From Chromatiales bacterium (GTDB lineage: Bacteria > Pseudomonadota > Gammaproteobacteria > Steroidobacterales > Woeseiaceae): a stretch of DNA of 32,118 nucleotides. The notes below the pieces were generated by a model. The model saw only the letters and a program-made list of their open reading frames with translations, had not been told where the DNA came from and did not search any database. Below are positions 15,583-24,014 of the stretch, piece by piece (positions within the stretch are counted from its first letter, which is position 1; each line of letters opens with the position of its first letter). The stretch lies in the NCBI GenBank assembly GCA_024679535.1, contig JAIBDF010000026.1:1-32118 (forward strand), read 5' to 3'. Position numbers and translations under genes: made by a program.

Positions 15583-16605
15583 TTAAGCGGAGCCGCTTGG
15601 CTCGCAAAGAGCGAGTATGGAGTCATGCACTGCAGTCGACAGCGGGACGCCGGCTGATGTTGTTTTATCACGGTTCCCGTAACGCCGCGCGCTCGGCAAT
15701 CGGGCGCCCGGCTGCGCTTCGATCTCGGCAAACAGCTTCTCAGCGTGTACGGCCCAGCCCTCGCTGTCGCCGAACAGGTTGGGATCCAGCGCGATGATCA
15801 ATTCGCCGCCGCTCGGCGGGCCGCCGTCGTTGTTGTCGCGCTGAGCTGCCTCGAAGCTGAAGCACTCGCCGATCAGGGCACCGGCGAACAATTCGATCAT
15901 CATGGCGATCGACGAGCCTTTGTGGCCCCCGAAAGCCAGTAATGCGCCGTCGAGGACTTCGTTTGGATCCGTTGTGTCCTGGCCATCCTTGTCGACACCC
16001 ACACCCGGCGGCAGCTGTTTGCCTTCGCGGGCCGCAAGCATCACTTCGCCGCGCGCGACGACGGACGAGGCCTGGTCGAAGATGACGGGCGGTTTGTTCG
16101 CTCGCGGCCAGCCGAACGCCAGCGGGTTGGTCCCATAGAGAGGTTTCGAGCCCCCAGCCGGAATGACAGCTGGTTTGTAGGACACGCAGGCCATCGCACA
16201 CAAGCCTGCTTCGGCGATCGGTTCGATCTCGGTCCAAAGTGCAGCGAAATGGTGGATGTCGGTCAGCGCCAATGCGGCGATGCCGGATGTCCGCGCCGCC
16301 TCGATCAGCGCTTTGCGCCCGCGTGCCAGGGCAAGCGGTGCGAAGCCGCTATCGCCGTCGACGCGCACTACGGCGCCAGCTATTTTTTCAACCGTGGGCT
16401 CGGCGTGGCCGTTTACTTTGCCGCTCTTCAAGGATGCGACATAGCCGCCGAGGCGCATCAGGCCATGTGCATGACAGCCGTCGCGTTCGGCAGCCGTAAT
16501 GACGTCGGCAACAGCTGTTGCGTTGTCGGCGTTGCAGCCATTGTGTCTGAGTACGCGTGTTGCGAGTGCGTGCACTTCGTCCAGGGTCAATGTTCGATCA
16601 CTCAT
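15583..16605 (-). CDS. Ldh2-family reductase, delta1-piperideine/pyrroline-2-carboxylate reductase-like
   Basis: A 340-residue NAD(P)H oxidoreductase of the malate/L-lactate dehydrogenase-2 (YlbC-type) family, which does not use a Rossmann fold. Family marks are the early His47 segment (AERDGCHAHGLMRLGGYV), DIHHFAALWTEIEPIAEAGL, KPLYGTNPLAFGWPRANKP, LPPGVGVDKDG and FGGHKGSSIAMMIELFAGAL. HHFAALW-x-x-EP and the FGGHKGS region match the DpkA-like branch that reduces cyclic imines (delta1-piperideine-2-carboxylate to pipecolate, delta1-pyrroline-2-carboxylate to proline). This suggests that the operon handles a proline-, hydroxyproline- or pipecolate-type compound. The gene follows the sulfotransferase by 12 bp. 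Other Ldh2 branches (ureidoglycolate, sulfolactate, malate) are less likely by motif but not excluded. Confidence 0.8.
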   Translation of the reverse strand: MSDRTLTLDEVHALATRVLRHNGCNADNATAVADVITAAERDGCHAHGLMRLGGYVASLKSGKVNGHAEPTVEKIAGAVVRVDGDSGFAPLALARGRKALIEAARTSGIAALALTDIHHFAALWTEIEPIAEAGLCAMACVSYKPAVIPAGGSKPLYGTNPLAFGWPRANKPPVIFDQASSVVARGEVMLAAREGKQLPPGVGVDKDGQDTTDPNEVLDGALLAFGGHKGSSIAMMIELFAGALIGECFSFEAAQRDNNDGGPPSGGELIIALDPNLFGDSEGWAVHAEKLFAEIEAQPGARLPSARRYGNRDKTTSAGVPLSTAVHDSILALCEPSGSA

Positions 16606-16617
16606 AGGCTGATTCCG

Positions 16618-18636
16618 TCAGTCGTCGATGGGGTACCGTTGGAGCACCGGTCCCAACGCCTGTTTAAGGGGATCCAGGTAGGGTTCGAAATTGCGCCACT
16701 GCTCCAGGCCGGACTTGTAAATGGGTTGCCGCACCTGTTCGGAGCTCGGCGTGCGTACCGAACGCTCGGTACGGTGAAAATTCAGGCAAGCCTCTTCGAA
16801 CGGCAGCCCACAGTGGTCGAGAATGCGGCGCACCTCGGGTTCGAGATCAGCGACCACGTCCTCGTACTGCACACGCAAGACCTTGCCCGGCAACACCGCG
16901 TCCCAGTGATCCATAAGCTCGACATAGTCCCGGTAATACCTGCCAATCTCGCCAAGGCCGTAGGTGAATTCCTGGCCACTCGCAAACAGCTGTTTGAAGC
17001 CACTGAAACAGCAGGCCATGGGGTGACGCCGCGCGTCGATGATCTTCGCGTTAGGCAGGATCAGGTGAATTAGACCGATGTGGCGGAAATTATTGGGCAT
17101 CTTGTCGATGAAAAACGCTGCGTCCCCGCGGTGCACCCGGGTGTCTTCGATGAACGCCTCCCCAAATTCGCGCAGCTTTTCATGCGGAACCTCGGCAAGT
17201 ATCTTCGGATAACGTGGGTTATCATCCTTGAACCGGCGGCCATCCAGTCGATGCGCGAGCGCCGGAATGTTGGGTAGTTCCAGCGTACCGTCGACCTGCG
17301 AATGCGAGGCGAGAATCTGTTCCAGCAACGTCGAACCGGCGCGCGGCAGGCCCACAATAAATATCGGATCGGACACATCACAGCCGCTGCCTGCACGTTG
17401 TGCAAAAAACGCTTCGTCGCAGACTTGCTGCTGCAACTGCAGCCGTTGTGTCATTGCCTCGGACTGGTAATGCAGCTCGTCTTTCTTCAACGCGTTGCCG
17501 CGCAGGTAGAATTCTGCAGCCGCAGCGAAGTCCTCGCTGTCTTCATAGTGCTTGCCGAGCGCGAAGCAGAGATGGATGCGGTCTTCGACCGAGGTCGTTG
17601 GCAAAGACTCGAACGACCGCATCGACTCGACTTCGGCAGTCGAAAAGCGGTAGGTCTTCAGGTTCGCCAGACTCCAGTACGCGTCGCCGAAATCACGCCG
17701 CTCCCGGTAAGAACGGCGGTAAGACCAGATTGCATCGTCCAGCCGACCGATGGTCTTGAGTGCATGGCCGTGCACAAGGTGCAGTCCCGGCTTACCATCG
17801 GCTCGTTTTACGAGCCTCTCATAGATTTCGAGCGCCTCGTCATAATTGCCGATCGCGACGCACTGGTTTGCGTAGGCCGCAAGATAATTATCGTTGTCCG
17901 GTTCCGCCTCGCGCAGCCGCTTTGCCTGCTGAAGGGACTCCGCGTACTTCTGGCGACGATACAGGACATTCATATAGTCGAAACGTGCATAGCGGTTGTC
18001 GGGCTCAAATTCCAACGCACTTTCAAGAATGAACTCGGCATCGTCGAGCACGCCGGTTTTCACGCCCATGTCGGCTAGTAGTCGCATACCCTCTATGTTC
18101 TGCGGGTTGTCCTTCAGAAATGCGCGGCACAGCCGCTCGGCCTTGAACAGCCGATTTTCACTCATCATGTTGCGCACGCTGAGAAGCTCTTGTGGCAATG
18201 ATTCAAGGCGTTGCCGATGTTTGGTGGCTTCTGCATGCAAAGACCGGTTGCCGTCATCAAGCGTCATCTGTTCCAGCGCTTGCCAGCTGGCGAGCAGGGA
18301 GTTGTTCCGCGTGACGGCTTTTCGGAAGGCGACCCGGGCGGCAGACTTGTTACCCATCGCCACGTGTACATGACCTTCCTCTTGCCATGCGCGTCCGTAG
18401 GTAGGGCGCAGCCGCTGCAGCTTCTCCAGAGTCTTTTTCGCACCTTCCAGTTTACCGGCGTAACGCAGACTCACAGCGAATATGTACAACGCCTCTTCGT
18501 GCTGAGGCAGTTCGCGCAAGAGCTCGCGAAGCACCAGGCATGCGTCCTCGGCCCGACCGGTGGACAGCAGTTCCCTGGCCGTTTCAATATCCCGATCCGG
18601 ATCCACTCGAGCGTCTGAGAGGCGATGACTTTTCAT
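16618..18636 (-). CDS. TPR-containing sulfotransferase
   Basis: A 672-residue two-part protein. Residues ~15-400 form TPR-like helical repeats (for example EFILESALEFEPDNRYARFD, IYERLVKRADGKPGLHLVHG). From ~423 comes a PAPS-dependent sulfotransferase domain with the 5'-phosphosulfate loop GLPRAGST (429-436), the following EQILASHSQV, the 3'-phosphate region ARRHPMACCFSGFKQLF, and a C-terminal VRTPSSEQVRQPIY. The enzyme would move sulfate from PAPS to a hydroxyl or amine acceptor. The acceptor is unknown; similar TPR-sulfotransferases are frequent in marine gammaproteobacteria and often sit near TonB-dependent receptors, as here. It heads the nine-gene minus-strand operon. No clear ribosome-binding site precedes ATG 18636. 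Confidence 0.9.
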   Translation of the reverse strand: MKSHRLSDARVDPDRDIETARELLSTGRAEDACLVLRELLRELPQHEEALYIFAVSLRYAGKLEGAKKTLEKLQRLRPTYGRAWQEEGHVHVAMGNKSAARVAFRKAVTRNNSLLASWQALEQMTLDDGNRSLHAEATKHRQRLESLPQELLSVRNMMSENRLFKAERLCRAFLKDNPQNIEGMRLLADMGVKTGVLDDAEFILESALEFEPDNRYARFDYMNVLYRRQKYAESLQQAKRLREAEPDNDNYLAAYANQCVAIGNYDEALEIYERLVKRADGKPGLHLVHGHALKTIGRLDDAIWSYRRSYRERRDFGDAYWSLANLKTYRFSTAEVESMRSFESLPTTSVEDRIHLCFALGKHYEDSEDFAAAAEFYLRGNALKKDELHYQSEAMTQRLQLQQQVCDEAFFAQRAGSGCDVSDPIFIVGLPRAGSTLLEQILASHSQVDGTLELPNIPALAHRLDGRRFKDDNPRYPKILAEVPHEKLREFGEAFIEDTRVHRGDAAFFIDKMPNNFRHIGLIHLILPNAKIIDARRHPMACCFSGFKQLFASGQEFTYGLGEIGRYYRDYVELMDHWDAVLPGKVLRVQYEDVVADLEPEVRRILDHCGLPFEEACLNFHRTERSVRTPSSEQVRQPIYKSGLEQWRNFEPYLDPLKQALGPVLQRYPIDD

Positions 18637-18658
18637 GTATTCGATAATACCGATGCTG

Positions 18659-18693
18659 AAAAAAAAAGGGCGAACTCGGGAGTTCGCCCTTTT
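18659..18693 (-). terminator. Strong intrinsic terminator between the receptor and the nine-gene operon
   Basis: A perfect 14-base inverted repeat (18664-18677 with 18680-18693, core GGGCGAACTC/GAGTTCGCCC) is followed on the minus strand by nine T residues (complement of the A-run 18659-18667). This is a textbook Rho-independent terminator for the TonB-receptor transcript. It implies that the sulfotransferase operon has its own promoter in the short space 18637-18658 or within the hairpin region. Confidence 0.9.
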
Positions 18694-18757
18694 CTAACCT
18701 ATGACAGTCCCTAGTCTGTTTTTTGTTCCGTGTCAGGCAAGGACTGTATTCCTTTGA

Positions 18758-21439
18758 TCAAAAGTGATAGGAAAATCGCAAGCCTATCGTTCTCGGGCGG
18801 TTGGTGGTAATGCGCTCAAGAAAATCCTGCCGGTTTATGTGCAGTTGGGCTCGCTCATCGGTAAGGTTTTGGACAAAGAACTCCGCACCCCAGCCGTCGG
18901 TCGGATGCTCGAATCCCAGCGAGCCATTTACGATCGTGTAGCTGTCCTGATTCGTATTGGGCTCCTCCGGCGTATCGACAAGCGAGTTGAGGGATTCACC
19001 CGCGTACTTGAAGCCCAGCTGTCCAAACGCTTGCCAGCTGTTCTGCATCTCCCAGTTGTACCGTCCGCGAGCAGTGAACTGCACGTCCGGTGTCAGTGGC
19101 AGCTTGGAGCCGGCATCGGCAACTACGATGTCGAAAGCAGGATCTACGAAAACGAGTTCCGTGTCGTTGAACGATGCAGCCGCATACAACGTAAAGTTGT
19201 CTGTAGCGGCCCAGATGAGATCGGCTTCAATACCCATGATCTCGGCATCGCCACCATTATCGATCAGTGTAAAGATCGAGATGTTCTGCGAGTCGAATTG
19301 CGAGACCTGGATGTTCTCCCAGTCGATCTTGTAGATCGAGCCGTTGAACTGCACGTCGCCATCGGCGAGCGTAGACTTCCATCCAAACTCAATATTTTCA
19401 AGCGTGTCCGATTCGAAGATATACGGCAGACAATAGCCCTGGAACCCTGTTAGTGCGTTTGAATCAATCGCAATGTCAGAGCCACACTCGATGCCGGTAT
19501 CATTGATATTGTTGGCAGTGGGGTCGTACACAGCTGCGGCTGCCGCGCCGCGGTTAAATCCTGGCGGCCGGTAGCCTTCCGACCAGGTTGCATAGAACAG
19601 CGAGTCACCGCCGGGCGCCCAGCTCACCGTAAATTTGACAATCGTGTCATCAGTCTTCAGCGGCTCAATCAGATCGAGATTAACTTCGTAATCGCGACCG
19701 CCGGTAACGGCGGGGCGAATATCATTGGTCGGGTCGTCATCGTCCACGAACAGTGGGCGGTTACCATATCGGAATGCACCGTAACCTTTGAAGCCATACT
19801 CGAGATCGTAGTAGCGAAAGCCGAGGGCAGCACTCAGCGTATCGGTGATTTCCCAGGATACTTCGCCGAACACGGCAAACTGTTCCTCGGTGCGCGTGTT
19901 GTCATTGCGGAACTGTGTGCCGGCCGAGGTGACACCGCGTGCGTTAGCGGCGGCATTGTCGAGATTGGAGTTGGTATTGATATCGATCGGCGCAAACCCG
20001 GCCTCGAACGGCGCCAGGTAGTTGAAGTCGCCACGGTGCAGAATCTCGAAGTCCTCGTAAAAGATGCCGGCCTGCAGGCTGATCGGTGATTCCCAGTCGC
20101 TCGCGACACGCACTTCATGTGTCCATCGCGTCATTTCATTTTCGAGATTGACCGCGTTAGCCGGGTTGCCGCATTCGATGACGCCGGGGTCACCACCGAT
20201 GGTCGGATCCCAAAAGTAGGTCGTGTCGGCATCCGAACCAACGCCATTGTAGAAGCTGCCAACCAGGTATTCGCATTGATAACCGGGTATGAACTTGCCG
20301 ATGTTCGTATAGCCTGTGTAGTCGAGTTTGGCATCGACCTCGCGATCAAGGAACGCGCCGGTATAAACGACGTCGAGCGCACCCAGGCGTCCGGTAAGTG
20401 TCCACGCAGTCTGGCTAAAAACGTCGTCGAGTGAATCCTCGGTGAAGCGGGAAACCTTGAGATCACCGACTTCAGGATCGTAGTCGAATACACCCTCGGT
20501 CTGCAGCGTCTGTCGCGTATGCTGAAGCAGCAGTTCCCACTCTTCATTAATGAGGTATTTCGCGCCAAGCCGCATTCCGCTGTATACCGCGGTGTTGTAA
20601 TTGTCTTTCGTTTTATCCGAATTATTGGCGACAGTCTTCGCCACGGGGATGGTCACACCGCCGACCCCGACTACGGTGCCATTGACGAATTGTGTGCCCT
20701 CTTCATAGAAGACGCTGTCGCCCGGAAAAAACGGGTTGATGCTGTTGTCGGCGACAAATGTGCCTTCTACGTTGTCTATGTAGCCACCCTGGTTGTCATT
20801 GAAAAAGGCACCTCGAACGGCCAGCCTGCCGTCGATAATGGGAATATTGATCATCGCTTCGAGAGAATTGCTGTCATCTCCGCCACTTGTTGTTGACCAG
20901 CTACCGGTCGCGCTGGCCTGGAATTCATCCAGCACCGGCTTGTTCGTGATCAGGCGCACCGTGCCGGCCATTGAGCTGGCGCCATACAGCGTGCCCTGCG
21001 GTCCGGGTAGCACCTCGATGCGCTCCATATCGGTAACGTAAACGTCGAGATTGCGGCCGCCAGCGGTGACGGGCTGCTCGTCAAGGTAAAGGGCGACGTT
21101 GGGTGCCGAACCCTGGGACTCGGCAACGGTGATATTGATGGCATCTACAGCAGCACCACGGATATAGATTTCGTTCTGGCCGGGGCCTCGACCACCGGCG
21201 CTGACGTTGGGGAGCATCATGACGTAGTCGGCAAAACTCTGGATGTTCTGCTGCTCGAGTTGCTCGGACCCTATTGCCTGCACCGCAAGAGGGATATCCT
21301 GCATGCTGGCCAGGCGCTTGGTTGCCGTTACGGTAATCTCTTCGATTTCGGCAAGAGCCGGAGGGCTTGATACTCCTACCAGTGCGGTTGTTACCGCCAA
21401 AGATAATGCGGAGCGCCTCGGTTGATTACCGTTAGACAT
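18758..21439 (-). CDS. TonB-dependent outer-membrane receptor
   Basis: An 893-residue outer-membrane transporter driven by TonB. A signal peptide (about residues 1-30, ending PPALA) is followed by a TonB box (EEITVTATKR), a plug domain (SFADYVMMLPNVSAGGRGPG, YIRGAAVDAI, VEVLPGPQGTLYGA-like segment reading IEVLPGPQGTLYGASSMAGT) and a ~700-residue beta-barrel ending in RPRTIGLRFSYHF with the terminal aromatic needed for BAM assembly. GGGGGA precedes the ATG. It belongs to the large group of uncharacterised receptors with an 'EITVTA' box, often called iron-complex or FyuA-like, so ligand cannot be read. Its divergent placement to the corrinoid operon allows uptake of a cobalamin-like or large osmolyte-containing ligand, but no cobalamin riboswitch was seen. 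Confidence 0.93.
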   Translation of the reverse strand: MSNGNQPRRSALSLAVTTALVGVSSPPALAEIEEITVTATKRLASMQDIPLAVQAIGSEQLEQQNIQSFADYVMMLPNVSAGGRGPGQNEIYIRGAAVDAINITVAESQGSAPNVALYLDEQPVTAGGRNLDVYVTDMERIEVLPGPQGTLYGASSMAGTVRLITNKPVLDEFQASATGSWSTTSGGDDSNSLEAMINIPIIDGRLAVRGAFFNDNQGGYIDNVEGTFVADNSINPFFPGDSVFYEEGTQFVNGTVVGVGGVTIPVAKTVANNSDKTKDNYNTAVYSGMRLGAKYLINEEWELLLQHTRQTLQTEGVFDYDPEVGDLKVSRFTEDSLDDVFSQTAWTLTGRLGALDVVYTGAFLDREVDAKLDYTGYTNIGKFIPGYQCEYLVGSFYNGVGSDADTTYFWDPTIGGDPGVIECGNPANAVNLENEMTRWTHEVRVASDWESPISLQAGIFYEDFEILHRGDFNYLAPFEAGFAPIDINTNSNLDNAAANARGVTSAGTQFRNDNTRTEEQFAVFGEVSWEITDTLSAALGFRYYDLEYGFKGYGAFRYGNRPLFVDDDDPTNDIRPAVTGGRDYEVNLDLIEPLKTDDTIVKFTVSWAPGGDSLFYATWSEGYRPPGFNRGAAAAAVYDPTANNINDTGIECGSDIAIDSNALTGFQGYCLPYIFESDTLENIEFGWKSTLADGDVQFNGSIYKIDWENIQVSQFDSQNISIFTLIDNGGDAEIMGIEADLIWAATDNFTLYAAASFNDTELVFVDPAFDIVVADAGSKLPLTPDVQFTARGRYNWEMQNSWQAFGQLGFKYAGESLNSLVDTPEEPNTNQDSYTIVNGSLGFEHPTDGWGAEFFVQNLTDERAQLHINRQDFLERITTNRPRTIGLRFSYHF

Positions 21440-21739
21440 ACAATTTCCCCCAAGTCGTATTTTTTATGATGACGACACCGAATATAACAGCCAGAAGTCC
21501 GGTATACGCTCTAATTGCGACATCAACTATCCAAATTGGGACACATTAGCGTTTCTAATGGCCCAATTCGACTCCGCCACCGTGGTTTCTAGCCTCTGGC
21601 GGGTCCGTGTCGTTTTTAGTCGTATTAATGTCGCATAGAAGAACGCAGTATCGCAGTATCTGGAACAAACTGGCGAACTGTCTACTTCTTCGAAGGGCCG
21701 CGTTGTGGTTAAGACGATCAGTACCACTTGGGTATACCA
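21440..21739. promoter_or_regulatory. Divergent intergenic region between receptor and methyltransferase operon
   Basis: This 300-bp gap separates two divergent transcripts and must hold both promoters. It is lower in GC than its flanks. It contains a long imperfect hairpin (21534-21568), a 9-bp direct repeat AGTCGTATT (21453-21461 and 21618-21626), and a tandem 8-mer CGCAGTAT (21644-21651 and 21652-21659). No cobalamin or SAM riboswitch consensus is recognisable, and no convincing ORF is present. Specific -35/-10 boxes could not be chosen with confidence. Confidence 0.6.
21534..21568. promoter_or_regulatory. Imperfect hairpin / operator-like dyad
   Basis: AATTGGG and CCCAATT (21534-21540 and 21562-21568) enclose a perfect inner stem CATTAG-CGTTT-CTAATG (21544-21560), with bulges of 3 and 1 bases between outer and inner arms. 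There is no T-run, so it is not a terminator. It is centred about 190 bp from the methyltransferase start and 110 bp from the receptor start, a position suited to a shared operator or a structured leader element. Function is inferred from symmetry. Confidence 0.45.
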
Positions 21740-23275
21740 ATGAGCGCCAGACCGCGAAAAAAACGCGGCCGGTCTGCGAAGCGGGCTGCGAGACAGCGAG
21801 CGGCGACATCGACGGCAACCTGGATTGATCGCAAGATCCCTTATCTGGAGCTGCTTGATGAAGCGGGGCTCGAACTCATTGAGGACAATGCGGAAACGGT
21901 GCTTGAGGAAATCGGTATCGAGTTTCGCGATTTTCCGAGCGCGCTCGAACTTCTGAAAAATGCCGGTGCTGATGTCGATGGCGAACGCGTGCGCTTCCCG
22001 CGCGGTCTATGCCGCTCGATAATAAAAGCGAGTGCGCCATCCGAATTCAAGCAGCACGCGCGTAATCCGGAACGTAGCGTCATGATCGGCGGGGATCGTA
22101 CGGTTCTGGTGCCGGCCTACGGCTCTCCATTTGTGCGCTGTCTCGATCAAGGCAGGCGCTACGCGACGATCGAAGACTTTCGCAATTTCGTGAAGCTGGC
22201 GTACATGAGTCCGGGCCTGCACCACTCAGGAGGAACCATTTGTGAGCCTGTGGACGTCCCGGTCAACAAACGTCACTTCGACATGATCTACAGTCACATC
22301 AAGTACAGTGACAAGCCCTTTATGGGATCGGTCACGGCACCTGACCGTGCGCAGGATACAGTCGATATGGCGAAGATCGTATTCGGTGACGATTTCATCC
22401 AGGAAAATACGGTTCTGACCAGTCTCATCAATGCCAACTCGCCGCTGACGTTTGACGCAACGATGCTCGGTGCCGCCACCGTCTATGCGGAAAACAATCA
22501 GGCAACGATGATTTCGCCATTCCTGATCGCCGGTGCAATGTCGCCTGTAACAGTCGCCGGTACGGTCACACAGATTCTCGCCGAGGCGTTGGCCGGGATT
22601 GCCTATGTGCAGCTCGTGCGACCGGGTGCGCCGGTTGTCTTCGGTACCTTCGCCGCCGCCGTCTCGATGCAATCCGGAGCGCCGACGTTCGGTACACCAG
22701 AACCAAGTCAGATCATGTATGTCGTCGCACAACTTGCGCGACGACTGGGCCTGCCGTTTCGCAGTGGCGGCAGCTTGTGTGGGTCGAAGATTCCGGATGC
22801 ACAAGCAGCCTATGAATCGGCAAATACGCTGCAGACTTCAGCGCTGGCTGGGGTTAATTTCATGTTGCACACAGCCGGCTGGCTTGAGGGCGGCTTGGCG
22901 ATGGGCTATGAAAAATTCATTATGGATGCGGATCAGGCGAACATGCTTGCGATACTGCTTGGCGGGGTCGACCTTTCCGAGAACGGTCAGGCGATGAACG
23001 CGCTGCGCGAAGTGGGGCCGGGCTCGCACTTTCTCGGGGCAGCACACACGCAAGCGAATTTCGAGACGGCGTTCTACCGCTCGTCCATAGCCGACAGCAA
23101 CAGCTTCGAGCAGTGGGAACAGGATGGTTCTCAGGATGCGCCGGCGCGAGCCAATGCGATATGGAAGAAAATGCTTAGCGAGTATGAAGCGCCGCCGCTC
23201 GATCCGGCTATTGACGAAGAACTGACCAGTTTCATCGAGCGCCGCAAGTCAGAGTTCGATGACAGGGACTATTAG
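21740..23275 (+). CDS. Non-pyrrolysine MttB-family corrinoid-dependent methyltransferase
   Basis: A 511-residue member of the trimethylamine methyltransferase (MttB, COG5598) superfamily. It moves a methyl group from a quaternary amine to a Co(I) corrinoid protein. The reading frame has no in-frame UAG, so it is of the pyrrolysine-free type that includes the glycine betaine enzyme MtgB. Family segments include YATIEDFRNFVKLAYMSPGL, INANSPLTFDATMLGAATVY, AGTVTQILAEALAGIAYVQL and RSGGSLCGSKIPDAQAAYES (residues 341-360, C-terminal barrel region). The N-terminus is unusual: 10 of the first 20 residues are Arg or Lys. ATG 21740 is chosen; an in-frame TTG lies 12 bases upstream. First gene of the operon, 13 bp before the corrinoid protein. 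Substrate is probably glycine betaine or a related betaine, inferred from neighbours. Confidence 0.9.
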   Translation: MSARPRKKRGRSAKRAARQRAATSTATWIDRKIPYLELLDEAGLELIEDNAETVLEEIGIEFRDFPSALELLKNAGADVDGERVRFPRGLCRSIIKASAPSEFKQHARNPERSVMIGGDRTVLVPAYGSPFVRCLDQGRRYATIEDFRNFVKLAYMSPGLHHSGGTICEPVDVPVNKRHFDMIYSHIKYSDKPFMGSVTAPDRAQDTVDMAKIVFGDDFIQENTVLTSLINANSPLTFDATMLGAATVYAENNQATMISPFLIAGAMSPVTVAGTVTQILAEALAGIAYVQLVRPGAPVVFGTFAAAVSMQSGAPTFGTPEPSQIMYVVAQLARRLGLPFRSGGSLCGSKIPDAQAAYESANTLQTSALAGVNFMLHTAGWLEGGLAMGYEKFIMDADQANMLAILLGGVDLSENGQAMNALREVGPGSHFLGAAHTQANFETAFYRSSIADSNSFEQWEQDGSQDAPARANAIWKKMLSEYEAPPLDPAIDEELTSFIERRKSEFDDRDY

Positions 23276-23288
23276 CGAAGGAATCTTT

Positions 23289-24014
23289 ATGAACGACGAC
23301 GATCAAAATCTCGAAGCGACTGAAGACGAAGATATCGTTTTGGCGGAACTTGCCGATGACGAGCTCGTGGAGCAAATGCATGATGACCTCTACGATGGCA
23401 TGCGAGATGAGATCGAAGAAGGCTCGACGATTCTTCTCGATCGCGGATGGTCAGCTGAAAAAGTGCTGAATGAAGCGTTGGTCGGTGGCATGAAAATTGT
23501 CGGTATCGATTTTCGGGACGGTATTTTGTTCGTGCCGGAGGTGTTGCTCGCGGCCAATGCAATGAAGGGTGGCATGGCTATACTGCGGCCGCTGCTTGCT
23601 GAAACGGGTGTTAAACCGATAGGCAAGATGGTCATCGGCACAGTCAAAGGTGACATTCATGACATCGGTAAGAATCTCGTCGCTATGATGATGGAAGGTG
23701 CCGGATTTGAAGTGATCGACATAGGTATCAACAATTCGGTTGAGGATTACCTGGCTGCGCTCGAGGAACACAAGCCGGATATTCTCGGTATGTCGGCCTT
23801 ACTGACAACCACGATGCCGTACATGAAAGTCGTTGTTGATGAACTCGTAAACCGGGGCATCCGAGATGATTATATTGTACTTGTTGGTGGCGCTCCCTTA
23901 AACGAGGAGTTTGGTGCTGCAGTAGGTGCCGACGGCTATTGTCGCGATGCCGCACAGACCGCCGAAATGGCACCGCAGCTCATGGCAGAACGACGGGAGG
24001 CTGTTTGTGAGTGA
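23289..24014 (+). CDS. Corrinoid (B12-binding) methyl-carrier protein
   Basis: A 241-residue methyl carrier, cognate to the MttB-like enzyme. A helical cap domain (residues ~26-105, FRDGILFVPEVLLAANAMKG) precedes the Rossmann-like cobalamin domain with the base-off motif DxHxxG in GDIHDIGKN (axial ligand His124), then SALLTTTMPYMK and VGGAPL. The carrier takes a methyl group from the amine methyltransferase and passes it to THF via the methyltransferase at 26390. GAAGGA precedes ATG 23289. The first 25 residues carry 12 Asp/Glu and no Lys/Arg, and the first 45 carry 20 acidic residues, an acidic tail not needed for the cap fold. Overlaps the DUF1638 gene by 8 bases. Confidence 0.94.
   Translation: MNDDDQNLEATEDEDIVLAELADDELVEQMHDDLYDGMRDEIEEGSTILLDRGWSAEKVLNEALVGGMKIVGIDFRDGILFVPEVLLAANAMKGGMAILRPLLAETGVKPIGKMVIGTVKGDIHDIGKNLVAMMMEGAGFEVIDIGINNSVEDYLAALEEHKPDILGMSALLTTTMPYMKVVVDELVNRGIRDDYIVLVGGAPLNEEFGAAVGADGYCRDAAQTAEMAPQLMAERREAVCE

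Noticed and set aside
16249-17073. 274-codon open frame on the plus strand opposite the Ldh2 and sulfotransferase genes
   Set aside because: It spans the ends of two well-supported minus-strand genes and has no recognisable domain or ribosome-binding site; antisense shadow.
17302-18078. 258-codon plus-strand frame inside the sulfotransferase
   Set aside because: Antisense to TPR coding sequence, with composition expected from the opposite strand.
21440-21739. Cobalamin riboswitch upstream of the receptor or of the corrinoid operon
   Set aside because: I looked for a B12-box-like sequence and the conserved cobalamin riboswitch core and found none. The receptor is therefore not assigned as BtuB.
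21740-23275. Pyrrolysine (in-frame UAG) in the MttB-family gene
   Set aside because: The reading frame is uninterrupted from ATG to the final TAG at the expected length, and no pyl genes are present in the window.
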